From assembly GCA_010032545.1 (NCBI GenBank), contig RGPT01000002.1, forward strand, positions 1-53,327: a DNA stretch of 53,327 nucleotides, written 5' to 3'. The position numbers were made by a program, and so were the translations under genes. This document shows, piece by piece, positions 28,231 to 36,141 of the stretch; the stretch's first letter is position 1, and each line of letters begins with the position of its first letter. The notes beneath the pieces were generated by a model. It did no database searches and was not told the origin of the DNA. It was given only the letters and a program-made list of their open reading frames with translations. The DNA is from Alphaproteobacteria bacterium (lineage in GTDB: Bacteria; Pseudomonadota; Alphaproteobacteria; Reyranellales; Reyranellaceae).

Positions 28231-28649
28231 GCGGCCTTTCCGGATTTCTTTCGGGCTTGGTGGGTAAACGCGAGCCCGATGCAATGAGACAATGCCCGGA
28301 CCGGTACGCGCGTCGCGGCCTCGAACACAATGGCGCGGTTACCTTCAAAGGCGAATGTATCGGGGTAGATCGCGCGGAACTGGTCGACCAGGCCGCTCTG
28401 GCAGTGGAAGTAGATGGCGTAGCCGTCGCTGTCCTTCAGACGGTCAATGCGCACGGTTGAGCCGCTGCCGCTCTCAGTCGTGAGGTAGCTCGGCTGGCCC
28501 CACTTCAACGTTTCGTCGAGCCGACCCACGCCTGGTGTGCGGGCGGCGGTGTCGAACACCAGCTCGCGCAAAGCCATCAGCCGAGTCCGCAGGCGGGGCG
28601 GGTAGGCCTTGAATATCGCCGCCACCCGGGCATCACCGAACTGTTTCAT
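28227..28649 (-). CDS. DUF1801 domain protein
   Basis: 140 residues matching the YdhG/DUF1801 fold: DETLKWGQPSYLT is the signature, followed by HCQSGLVDQFRAIYPD and FEGNRAIVF. The function is not established. First gene of the four-gene minus-strand unit, overlapping the amidohydrolase by ATGA, and divergent from the Bug receptor across about 85 bp. Confidence 0.85.
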   Translation of the reverse strand: MKQFGDARVAAIFKAYPPRLRTRLMALRELVFDTAARTPGVGRLDETLKWGQPSYLTTESGSGSTVRIDRLKDSDGYAIYFHCQSGLVDQFRAIYPDTFAFEGNRAIVFEAATRVPVRALSHCIGLAFTHQARKKSGKAA

Positions 28650-28734
28650 CGCCGGAGCCTAGCACACGGCTGGCGGCCGAAGGCGAGCCATGGAATGCTC
28701 CCGGCAACAAACGAACCCCGGGAGGGTCGCGAAC

Positions 28735-29697
28735 ATGCGTCGTCGGACGTTTACGGGCGCGTTGGCGTTGGGTGCCGCTGCATCGGTGCGGCCGGCCGCC
28801 GCGCAGACTTGGCCGGCCAAGCCATTGCACATGGTCATCCCCTACCCGCCCGGCGGGCCGTCGGACGTCTCGACCCGTATCGTGATGGAACGTGTCGGCC
28901 AGATCCTCGGTCAAGGCGTGCTGTTCGACAACAAGGCCGGCGCCTCGGGCATGATCGGCGCGGAGTACGTCAAGAACCAGCCGGTCGACACCTACACGTT
29001 CCTGACGACGACGACGGCGATGATCTGCATCACCCGCCACCTGCAGCCCATCCCGTTCGATCCAGAGAAGGATTTCATCCCGGTCTCGCGCATGACGACT
29101 TCGTGGGGCGCCTTTGCCGTCCATCCCTCGGTCCCGGCCAAGACGGTCGCCGAGTTCGTGGCCTACACCAAGGCCAACCCCGGCAAGATCAATTTCGGCT
29201 CGGCGGGCCTTGCCACCATCACGCACCTGTTTGGCGAGATGCTGAACCTCGAAGCCGGCATCGACATGGTCCACGTGCCCTATCGCGGCAGCGCACCCGC
29301 CACCAACGCCTTGCTGGCAGGCGAAATCCAGGCCCAGTTCGACCAGACGACGCTGCCGCACATCAAGGCGGGCAAGATCCGCGGGCTCGCCATGCTGGCC
29401 GAGGTGCGCCATCCTGACTTTCCCGACATGCCGACATTGCGCGAGCAGAGCTATGGCAAGGAGGGCGGCGATTCTTGGTTCGGCGTGCTTGCCCCCACCG
29501 GCACGCCGCTGTCTGTCGTGGCCAAACTCGACCAGGCGATTGCCACAGCGCTGCGCGCGCCCGATATCATGGCGAAGGTCCACAATGGCGGCATGCGCGT
29601 GACCTATCTTGGCCCGGCCGACTTCAAGGCCCGCGTCACCACCGAGACGGCGATGTTTGGCGACATCATCCGAAAGGGCAACATCAAGCTGACGTGA
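28735..29697 (+). CDS. Bug-family tripartite tricarboxylate transporter substrate-binding protein
   Basis: 320-residue periplasmic binding protein of the Bug (TctC) family, which is greatly expanded in Burkholderiales and some alphaproteobacteria. The signal peptide runs to about residue 22 (RRRTFTGALALG...AAAQ), with a weak twin-arginine look. The mature protein begins TWPAKPLHMVIPYPPGGPSDVSTR; PYPPGGPSD is the family signature. No TctA/TctB membrane partners lie nearby, as is common for orphan Bug genes. GGGAGGG precedes the ATG at 28735. Confidence 0.92.
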   Translation: MRRRTFTGALALGAAASVRPAAAQTWPAKPLHMVIPYPPGGPSDVSTRIVMERVGQILGQGVLFDNKAGASGMIGAEYVKNQPVDTYTFLTTTTAMICITRHLQPIPFDPEKDFIPVSRMTTSWGAFAVHPSVPAKTVAEFVAYTKANPGKINFGSAGLATITHLFGEMLNLEAGIDMVHVPYRGSAPATNALLAGEIQAQFDQTTLPHIKAGKIRGLAMLAEVRHPDFPDMPTLREQSYGKEGGDSWFGVLAPTGTPLSVVAKLDQAIATALRAPDIMAKVHNGGMRVTYLGPADFKARVTTETAMFGDIIRKGNIKLT

Positions 29698-29718
29698 CAC
29701 GGCCGCAACGATTTCCCG

Positions 29719-31077
29719 TCAGCGCGTAAACCAGACGCGCGGCCACAGGCAGGAGACCGCGAGCGCGCCCAGAAGGCCGAGCGCCGCCACCGTAAAGGCG
29801 AACCGGTAGCCGGCCAGGAAAGCATCGGGGCCACCCTCGCCGGCAGCACCTGCGGCCTGCAGCGCGGTCAGGATCGTGGCGCCGCTCACGATTCCAAGCG
29901 TCCGTGTCAGCAGGGCCAGACTGCCGGCCACACCACGATCGCGGCGCGCCAGGGTGGCCGTCACGATGTCGGTATAGGCCACGGTGAGCAGGCCCTGCCC
30001 CAGGCCCAGGACCAGCAACGGCAAGGCCACCAAAAGCAACGGCGTGTCGGCGCCAGCGCGGCCGAGCGCAAGCAATGCCAGACTCTCGACGACGATCCCG
30101 GCGAACGCCGCCGGGCGCTGACCGATCCGCCGGACGATGCCGGCGGCCAGCGAGGCGCTGGCGATGCCGCCCGCGAAAGTGAGCGTCAGGACAAGACCAC
30201 TGGTAAAGGCCGACAGGCCCAGCACGTCGATCAGGTAATACGGCGTCAACAGCAGAATCCCGAAGCCCGCGAGATTGGCGAGCACGTTCAGGATGTTGGG
30301 CACGCTGAAGGCGGCGTCACCAAACAGCGCCGGCCGGATGATCGGCTCTGAAAAGCTGTTCTCGCGGCGAATGAAGGCCGCCACGCCGGCCAGTGCCGCG
30401 ACGGCAAGGGCCGCCGCCATCCACCCCGGAACGGCCGCTCGTTGCGACAGCGCCAGCGCCAGCAGAAGCGCGCTCATGCTCAACGCCAGCAGCAGCGCGC
30501 CCAGCGCGTCGAACGGCCGGGCATCCGGCTTGGGCGACGGCAGAACACCGGAGAGGGCGAGTGCCAGCAGCGCCACCGGCACGCGCATCCAGTAGACGGC
30601 CGGCCAGTCCCACAGGCCGATCAGCACGCCGCCGATCAGCGGCCCGGCGGCCGCGGCAATGCCTTGCGCGGCGGCAAAGGCGCCGAGCGCCCGGGTGCGG
30701 CCGCTTTCGGGATAGAGCGAGGTGGCAAGCGCGGGGGCGCAGGACAGCGCCAGCGCCGTGCCGACGCCCTGGCCCGCCCGCGCCCACAGAAGCAGCGGCC
30801 AGTCCGGCGCCGCCGCGCAGGCGGCACAGCCCGCGGCGGAGATCGCAAGGCCCGCGCGGAAGATCAGCCGATGACCGAAAAGGTCGCCCAGCTTGCCGCA
30901 CACCAGCATCAGCGAGCCGTAGACCAGCACGTAGCAGATCACCAGCCACTGCACGTCGCCCAGCACCAGCCCGAAGTGGCCGGTGATCGCCGGCAGCGCC
31001 ACGTTGACGGCGATGTCGAGTGGCGCGAGCGAGGCGCCCAACCCGACCACGACAAGGCCAAGCGCCGGCCTCGTCAT
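29719..31077 (-). CDS. MFS transporter, DHA2 (EmrB/QacA) type
   Basis: 452 residues with about 14 membrane helices. The start (LDIAVNVALPAITGHFG) is typical of DHA2 drug pumps (LDxTIVNVALP), and GKLGDLFGHRLIF is motif A. Probably a proton-driven efflux pump for a lipophilic compound. It lies 14 bp downstream of the dienelactone hydrolase on the same strand, so both belong to one unit with the acyl-CoA synthetase. Confidence 0.87.
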   Translation of the reverse strand: MTRPALGLVVVGLGASLAPLDIAVNVALPAITGHFGLVLGDVQWLVICYVLVYGSLMLVCGKLGDLFGHRLIFRAGLAISAAGCAACAAAPDWPLLLWARAGQGVGTALALSCAPALATSLYPESGRTRALGAFAAAQGIAAAAGPLIGGVLIGLWDWPAVYWMRVPVALLALALSGVLPSPKPDARPFDALGALLLALSMSALLLALALSQRAAVPGWMAAALAVAALAGVAAFIRRENSFSEPIIRPALFGDAAFSVPNILNVLANLAGFGILLLTPYYLIDVLGLSAFTSGLVLTLTFAGGIASASLAAGIVRRIGQRPAAFAGIVVESLALLALGRAGADTPLLLVALPLLVLGLGQGLLTVAYTDIVTATLARRDRGVAGSLALLTRTLGIVSGATILTALQAAGAAGEGGPDAFLAGYRFAFTVAALGLLGALAVSCLWPRVWFTR

Positions 31078-31091
31078 CGGTGCGGCGTTCG

Positions 31092-31751
31092 TCAGAGGTG
31101 CTTGCCCAGGAACGCCATCATCCGCTCCCAGGCCTGGCCGGCGCAGGCCACGTCATAGGCTGCGCTACGCTCGTTGGCGAAGGCATGCGCGGCGTCATAG
31201 CGGTGGATTTCCGGCTTCGTGCCACCGGCGTTCATCGCCTTCTCGAAGTCGTTAACGACCGCAGGCGTGCACCAGTCGTCCTTGTTCGCGAAGTGGCCCT
31301 GGACCGGCACCTTGATCCTGGCCGGATCGGCGAGCTGTCCGGGCGGGACCCCGTAGAACGGCACGCCACAGGCGATGCCCGGCAGGCGCGCGCAGGCGGC
31401 GATCGTGAGCGCACCGCCCATGCAGAAGCCCATCACGCCTACCTTCCCGCCTATCCCGGCCAAGTGCTTCACCGCGCCGGCGATGTCCTGATCGGAGGCG
31501 CCGACGAAGTCGAGCCCGCTCATCATGTGATTCGCCTCGTCGGGCTTTTGCGTCACGCGGCCCTTGTAGAGGTCGGGCGCCAGGGCGTTGTAGCCCGCAC
31601 GCGCGAAGCGGTCGGCGACGCCGCAGATCTGGTCGTTGAGACCCCACCATTCCTGGATCACGACGATGCCGGGCTTGCCCTTGCCCGCTTCCGCGACATA
31701 GCCCTTGCAGCTGCTGCCGTCGGGGCGCTTGAAATCGATCATGCTTCCCAT
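31092..31751 (-). CDS. Dienelactone hydrolase family protein
   Basis: 219-residue alpha/beta hydrolase. The cysteine nucleophile C110 sits in GFCMGG, with E34 in QEWWGL, D158 or D159 in NKDDW, and H189 in AAHAF: the Cys-His-Asp triad plus gating Glu of dienelactone hydrolases. Whether the substrate is a dienelactone is unknown; no ring-cleavage genes are nearby. It lies 26 bp after the acyl-CoA synthetase. Confidence 0.9.
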   Translation of the reverse strand: MGSMIDFKRPDGSSCKGYVAEAGKGKPGIVVIQEWWGLNDQICGVADRFARAGYNALAPDLYKGRVTQKPDEANHMMSGLDFVGASDQDIAGAVKHLAGIGGKVGVMGFCMGGALTIAACARLPGIACGVPFYGVPPGQLADPARIKVPVQGHFANKDDWCTPAVVNDFEKAMNAGGTKPEIHRYDAAHAFANERSAAYDVACAGQAWERMMAFLGKHL

Positions 31752-31777
31752 GGTGTCCTCGTGGTTCGGTCGGAAGA

Positions 31778-33298
31778 TTAGAGCTTGGAGCGCAGTTCCG
31801 TCTTGAGAATCTTGCCGTAGTTGTTCTTGGGCAGCGCGTCGATGAACTTGTAGTCCTTCGGTCGCTTGAAGCGCGCGATGTTGTCGAGACAGAGCCGGTC
31901 GAGGTCGGCGGGTGCCACGCTAACGCCCGGCCGCACCACCACGAAGGCCACGACATCCTCGCCCCATTCCGGATGCGGGCGGCCCACCACCGAACATTCG
32001 GCAACGCCGGGATGCAGGTTCAGCACGTCCTCGATCTCCCGCGGATAGATGTTCGAGCCGCCCGAGATGATCATGTCCTTGGAGCGGTCTTTCAGCGTCA
32101 GGAATCCTTCCTCGTCGAAGGCGCCGACATCGCCAGTCCACAGCCAACCGCCGCGCAGCGAGCGCGCCGTCGCCTCGGGGTTGTTCCAGTAGCCCGCCAT
32201 CACCGGATCGCCCTTGGCGATGATCTCGCCGACCTCTCCCGTGGGCACCGGGCGGCCGTCCTCGTCGACGACCCGAACCTCCATGCAGGTATCGGCAACG
32301 CCGGCCGAGGCGAGCCTCGCCTCCCAGCGCGGGTGATCCTTCTGGGCATGGAATTCGCGGCTGAGGTGAGTGATGGTCATGGGGCTTTCGCCCTGGCCGT
32401 AGAGCTGGGTCAGCACATTGCCCAGCGTGTCCATGGCGCGCTTGAGGTCGCTCACGTACATCGGCGCACCGCCGTAGGTGATGAGCCGCAGTGCGCCGGG
32501 CCTCAGCTCGGAAACACTGCCGTGCTCGACCAGGCGCTTCACCATGGTCGGCGCGAGAAAGATACTGCAGTCGGGCCAGCGGTTCATCAACTCGACTGTC
32601 TCCGGCACCTGGTAGTGGCCGCTCTCGGGGAAGACCTGGACCGAGCCGCGCGCCAGCATCGGGAAGTTCCACAGGCCGGAGCCGTGGCTGATCGGGGCAG
32701 CGTGCACGATCGAGCCGCCGGGAACCGGCCGGTCGACATCGGCATAGTAGTTGAGCGTCATTGCCAGCAGATTGCGGTGCGTCAGCATCGCGCCCTTGGG
32801 CCGCCCGGTTGTGCCGGAGGTGTAGAACAGCCACGCAAGATCGGTGGGTTCGCAGTCGGCGATGGCGCTCGGGTCGCCCACCGCCATGAAGCTGTAGGCG
32901 CGTGTCGTCGTATCGACGATCTCCTTGAGATCGGGCGCCTCGCGCGCAGCCTCGGCGATGGTGGTGGCGAGATCGGGCGTCACGAAGCAAAGCCGGGCGC
33001 CGGAATTCTCCAGGATAAAGGCGAATTCCTTGGCATGCAGCTTGGCGTTCATCGGCACCGCGCAGAGCCCGGCGTGCCAGATGGCGTACATGACCTCGAT
33101 CGATTCGACGCAGTTGGTCATGGCAAAGGCCACGCGGTCGCCCCGCTGCAACCCGAAACGCACCCGCAGATGCATGCTCATGACCGAGACCTTGCGCCAC
33201 AGGTCGCGGTAGCCGAGATGGAGCGAGTCTCCGCGCGCCAGCGCCGGCAGGTCGCGGAACTCCTGGGACGAGCCCAGCAGTAGATGGGCGATGTTCAT
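31778..33298 (-). CDS. Acyl-CoA synthetase (AMP-binding)
   Basis: 506-residue ANL-superfamily ligase that activates a carboxylic acid to its CoA thioester through an acyl-AMP. Motifs: P-loop YTSGTTGRPKGAML, YGQGESPMT (A5), WTGDVGAFDEEGF (A7), the hinge KDRSKDMIISGG (A8) and the C-terminal catalytic Lys in NNYGKILK (A10). Acid specificity is not readable. It is divergent from the FAD oxidoreductase over 65 bp, and the dienelactone hydrolase and MFS genes follow it. Confidence 0.93.
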   Translation of the reverse strand: MNIAHLLLGSSQEFRDLPALARGDSLHLGYRDLWRKVSVMSMHLRVRFGLQRGDRVAFAMTNCVESIEVMYAIWHAGLCAVPMNAKLHAKEFAFILENSGARLCFVTPDLATTIAEAAREAPDLKEIVDTTTRAYSFMAVGDPSAIADCEPTDLAWLFYTSGTTGRPKGAMLTHRNLLAMTLNYYADVDRPVPGGSIVHAAPISHGSGLWNFPMLARGSVQVFPESGHYQVPETVELMNRWPDCSIFLAPTMVKRLVEHGSVSELRPGALRLITYGGAPMYVSDLKRAMDTLGNVLTQLYGQGESPMTITHLSREFHAQKDHPRWEARLASAGVADTCMEVRVVDEDGRPVPTGEVGEIIAKGDPVMAGYWNNPEATARSLRGGWLWTGDVGAFDEEGFLTLKDRSKDMIISGGSNIYPREIEDVLNLHPGVAECSVVGRPHPEWGEDVVAFVVVRPGVSVAPADLDRLCLDNIARFKRPKDYKFIDALPKNNYGKILKTELRSKL

Positions 33299-33363
33299 GG
33301 CTTCTTCACAATGACCGGAGGAGACTATTGCAGGCGTGGCATCGACCTTGCAATGTGCCGGCC

Positions 33364-34500
33364 ATGCAGGATTTCGATTTCGCCATCGTCGGCGCCGGCA
33401 TTGCCGGGGTTTCCGCCGCCTACCACCTTGCGCCTCACGCCCGGGTGGTCATCCTAGAGCGCGAGCACGTGCCCGCCTACCACACCACCGGACGGTCGGC
33501 AGCGCTGCATTCGGAGACCTACGGCAACGCCTCGATCCGCGCCATTACGGTGGTCTCGGGCCGCTTCTACCGCGCACCGCCGCCCGGCTTCGCCGACACT
33601 CCGCTGCTGACGCCGCGCGGGGCGATCGTCGCTGGCCGGGCCGAGCAGGAATCCGCCGTCAAGGCCGCCGCCGCGGACTATGCCCAGCTGGTGCCCAGCG
33701 TGCGTTGGCTCGACCCTGCCGAAGTGCTTCGTCTGCAGCCCCTGCTTAAGCCCGAGGCCGCCCGCGGCGGCGCGGTCTTCGAACCCGAGGCCGACGACAT
33801 GGACGTAGCCGCCATCCACGCCGGATTCCTGAAGGGCGGACGTGCAGCCGGGGCCGTGCTGCGCCTGAACGCCGAGGTCGTGGCGCTGGATCGCCGGAAC
33901 GGACGCTGGACGATTCGCTTGCGCGACGGCGAGAGCGTTGGCGCCGCCAACATCGTGAATGCCGCCGGTGCCTGGGCCGACGTACTGGGCGGTCTGGCCG
34001 GCTGCGCGCCAATCGGGCTGGTGCCCAAGCGACGCACCGCCTTCACTTTCGATTCCCCTCAAGGCCTGGACCTCACCCGCCTGCCGATGGTCATCGACTT
34101 CGACGAGAGCTTCTACTTCAAGCCGGAGGTCGGCCAGTTCCTGGGTTCGCTCGCCGACGAGACGCCCTCGCCGCCGTGCGACGCCCAGCCCGAGGAAATC
34201 GACGTCGCCACCGCGGTCGACCGTATCGAGACGGCGAGCACCCTCACGATTCGCCGCATCAAGAACAAGTGGGCGGGCCTGCGGAGCTTCGTTGCCGACA
34301 AGAGCCTGGTGGCCGGCTACGACCCCAGAGTTGAGGGCTTCTTCTGGCTGGCCGGCCAGGGTGGCTATGGCATCCAGACCGGCTATGCCGCCGGCCAGCT
34401 TGCCGCCAGCCTGGCGCTGGGCAAGGAACTGCCCGCCGACGTGGCTGCGCTCGGCGTCAGCGAGGCAGCGCTCTCGCCTGCGCGCTTCACGGCCAAGTGA
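33364..34500 (+). CDS. FAD-dependent oxidoreductase (DAO family)
   Basis: 378-residue flavoprotein with the N-terminal Rossmann motif DFAIVGAGIAGVSAAYHL, a second FAD contact TTGRSAALHSETYG, NAAGAWAD in the middle, and the C-terminal GQGGYGIQTGYAAG. This is the D-amino acid dehydrogenase/glycerol-3-phosphate oxidase group; the substrate is unknown. The ATG at 33364 directly precedes the FAD motif, which is better than an upstream in-frame start at 33328. The bufferin locus starts 120 bp downstream. Confidence 0.9.
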   Translation: MQDFDFAIVGAGIAGVSAAYHLAPHARVVILEREHVPAYHTTGRSAALHSETYGNASIRAITVVSGRFYRAPPPGFADTPLLTPRGAIVAGRAEQESAVKAAAADYAQLVPSVRWLDPAEVLRLQPLLKPEAARGGAVFEPEADDMDVAAIHAGFLKGGRAAGAVLRLNAEVVALDRRNGRWTIRLRDGESVGAANIVNAAGAWADVLGGLAGCAPIGLVPKRRTAFTFDSPQGLDLTRLPMVIDFDESFYFKPEVGQFLGSLADETPSPPCDAQPEEIDVATAVDRIETASTLTIRRIKNKWAGLRSFVADKSLVAGYDPRVEGFFWLAGQGGYGIQTGYAAGQLAASLALGKELPADVAALGVSEAALSPARFTAK

Positions 34501-34620
34501 ACGGACGATCACACTGCGTCGCAAAGCCCTGACTTCCCGGTGAGCGCGTCATGGGCGCATGGTTGCGGTGTGGAGACGCTCCCGCGTCGTCCGCAAGTGA
34601 TTTTTCCAACGGAGTGACAC

Positions 34621-34854
34621 ATGACCAGGAAGACCCTCATCGCCACCGCCACCGCGATCTTCGCCGCAGGCGCCTTCGCGACCTCCGCCAGTGCCCAGAC
34701 CGTGAAGTGCACGGGCGCCAACTCCTGCAAGGGCACCAGCGCCTGCAAGACCGCCTCGTCGGCCTGCAAAGGCATGAATGCCTGCAAGGGCCAGGGCTGG
34801 ACCGATGCCGCCAGCGCCGATGCCTGCACCAAGTCCGGCGGCAAGGTGATCTAA
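34621..34854 (+). CDS. bufA2: BufA2-type bufferin precursor (copper-binding RiPP)
   Basis: 77-residue secreted peptide. The signal peptide runs to A25 (TSASA before Q26). The core carries six cysteines at 30, 36, 42, 49, 55 and 69 in repeated CKG units (CTGANSCKG, ACKTASSACKG, MNACKGQGW). This is the pattern of BufA2 bufferins: periplasmic peptides whose Cys residues are modified by a DUF692 (MNIO) enzyme to thiooxazoles that bind copper. The maturase and partner genes follow at 35284 and 36138. GGAG precedes the ATG by about 8 nt and a strong terminator follows the stop. Modification of this particular peptide is inferred. Confidence 0.9.
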   Translation: MTRKTLIATATAIFAAGAFATSASAQTVKCTGANSCKGTSACKTASSACKGMNACKGQGWTDAASADACTKSGGKVI

Positions 34855-34879
34855 ATTCGTCGCTCCCCTGACGAACAAG

Positions 34880-34910
34880 GGGCGCCGCGGGCAACCGCGG
34901 CGCCCTTTTT
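34880..34910 (+). terminator. Strong rho-independent terminator after bufA2
   Basis: An 11-bp perfect stem (GGGCGCCGCGG at 34880-34890, CCGCGGCGCCC at 34895-34905) with a GCAA tetraloop, followed by five T. It lies 25 bp after the bufA2 stop and should end most transcripts there, making precursor mRNA more abundant than that of the maturase genes. Confidence 0.9.
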
Positions 34911-35033
34911 ATTCACCGAAGTGTGAGAAGACCGCGCTCATCGGTGATTGGCCGGTCGCCGTATCAAGAGCGCAGGATCGCGTTGCCGCGTGGGCGTTGC
35001 CGCCGACACGAAACAACCCCGGAAGAATGAACC

Positions 35034-35194
35034 ATGACCAAGAACACCATGTTCGCCACCGCCATCTTGGCCGTCAGCACGTTTTCGACTGCTTCCTTCA
35101 CCTAGGTGCCTGCATCGGCGCCAACGCCTGCAAGGGCCAAGGCTTCGTCAATGCCGGCAGCTCGTTCGAGTGCACCGTGCTCAAGTCGAAGTGA
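35034..35194 (+). pseudogene. Second BufA2-like precursor, truncated and frameshifted
   Basis: The ATG at 35034 starts a signal-peptide-like sequence (TKNTMFATAILAVSTFSTASF) that stops at TAG 35103-35105. In the next frame a bufferin end follows at once: ACIGANACKGQGFVNAGSS, then FECTVLKSK, to a TGA at 35192-35194. It matches the bufA2 tail ACKGQGW...C but keeps only three Cys. The repeated CKG units and the end of the signal peptide appear lost at the join near 35095-35105, with a frame change. As read it cannot make a bufferin. Recombination between the repeats or an assembly error would both explain it. Confidence 0.7.
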
Positions 35195-35228
35195 CGATCT
35201 TCTAGCGGCTTTCGCCGGAGAGACAGGC

Positions 35229-35264
35229 GGGCGTCCCGGGAGACCGCGGACGCCCATCCCTTTT
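35229..35264 (+). terminator. Hairpin with T-tract before bufB
   Basis: An 8-bp stem (GGGCGTCC at 35229-35236, GGACGCCC at 35248-35255) with an 11-nt loop, followed by ATCCC and four T (35261-35264). It ends 20 bp before the bufB start. Probably a terminator or attenuator limiting read-through from the precursors into bufBC. Confidence 0.7.
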
Positions 35265-35283
35265 GTGGAGTAAACTGGTCAGC

Positions 35284-36141
35284 ATGTGCGCCGCCGACAT
35301 CGATTTCGGGCTGGGACTCCGGCCCGAGCACTACGAGGAGATCGCCGCCAGCCCCGGCCGCGTGAACTGGTTCGAAGCTTTGTCGGAAAACTACATGGTG
35401 CCAGGCGGCAGCCCATTGCATTGGCTCGACCGCATCCGCCGCGACTATCCGGTGGCGCTGCACGGTGTGTCGCTCTCCATCGGCTCGATCGATCCCCTGG
35501 ACGGGCGCTATCTCGACGACCTCAAGGCCCTCGCCGACCGTGTGCAGCCGATGTGCATCTCCGACCATCTCTGCTTCACCGGCCTGCGCGGCGTCAATAT
35601 GCACGACCTGCTGCCCCTGCCCTACACCGAGGAGGCGCTCGACCACGTCGCCGAGCGCGTGAAGCGCGTTCAGGACCATCTTGGCCGCCGCCTGGTGCTG
35701 GAGAACGTCTCGAGCTACGTCACCTACGCCGCCTCCGAACTCAGCGAATGGGATTTCATCACCGAGCTCAGCCGGCGCGCCGACTGCGACATCCTGCTCG
35801 ACATCAACAATGTCTATGTCAGTGCCTTCAACCACGGGTTCGACGCGCACGCCTTCCTCGGCGCCATGCCGCGCGAACGCGTGCGCCAGTTCCATCTAGC
35901 CGGCCATACCCACAAAGGCAGCCACATCATCGACACCCACGATCACCCGATCGTACCCGGCGTCTGGGAACTCTATGCCGAGGCGGTGAGACTGTTTCCC
36001 GGCGTGCCGACCATGATCGAACGCGACGCCGAGATCCCGCCCTATGTCGAACTGCTGGCCGAGCTCGACGTCGCGCGCAGCATCGCCACCGGCGTTGCGC
36101 ACGAGGTCGCGGCACCTGTCCTGAGCAGAGCCGAAGGATGA
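35284..36141 (+). CDS. bufB: BufB, MNIO-family (DUF692) bufferin maturase
   Basis: 285-residue TIM-barrel enzyme of the multinuclear non-haem iron oxidase family, which modifies peptide cysteines. Candidate iron ligands are in order: H60 (LHGVSLSIGS), D94/H95 (ISDHLCF), E140 (LENVSS), D173 and N176 (DINNVYVSA), H204 and H208 (HLAGHT), D217, H219 and H221 (DTHDHP), and E near 249 (MIERDAE). The ATG at 35284 gives the usual N-terminus FGLGLRPEHYEEI. Its stop overlaps the bufC start (ATGA). The substrate should be the BufA2 peptide at 34621. Confidence 0.93.
   Translation: MCAADIDFGLGLRPEHYEEIAASPGRVNWFEALSENYMVPGGSPLHWLDRIRRDYPVALHGVSLSIGSIDPLDGRYLDDLKALADRVQPMCISDHLCFTGLRGVNMHDLLPLPYTEEALDHVAERVKRVQDHLGRRLVLENVSSYVTYAASELSEWDFITELSRRADCDILLDINNVYVSAFNHGFDAHAFLGAMPRERVRQFHLAGHTHKGSHIIDTHDHPIVPGVWELYAEAVRLFPGVPTMIERDAEIPPYVELLAELDVARSIATGVAHEVAAPVLSRAEG

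Noticed and set aside
34997-35194. A 65-codon frame starting at 34997 as an intact small gene
   Set aside because: Its N-terminal half (His-rich, no signal peptide) is an out-of-frame reading of the signal-peptide region; only the tail is bufferin-like, so it is annotated as a broken second precursor.
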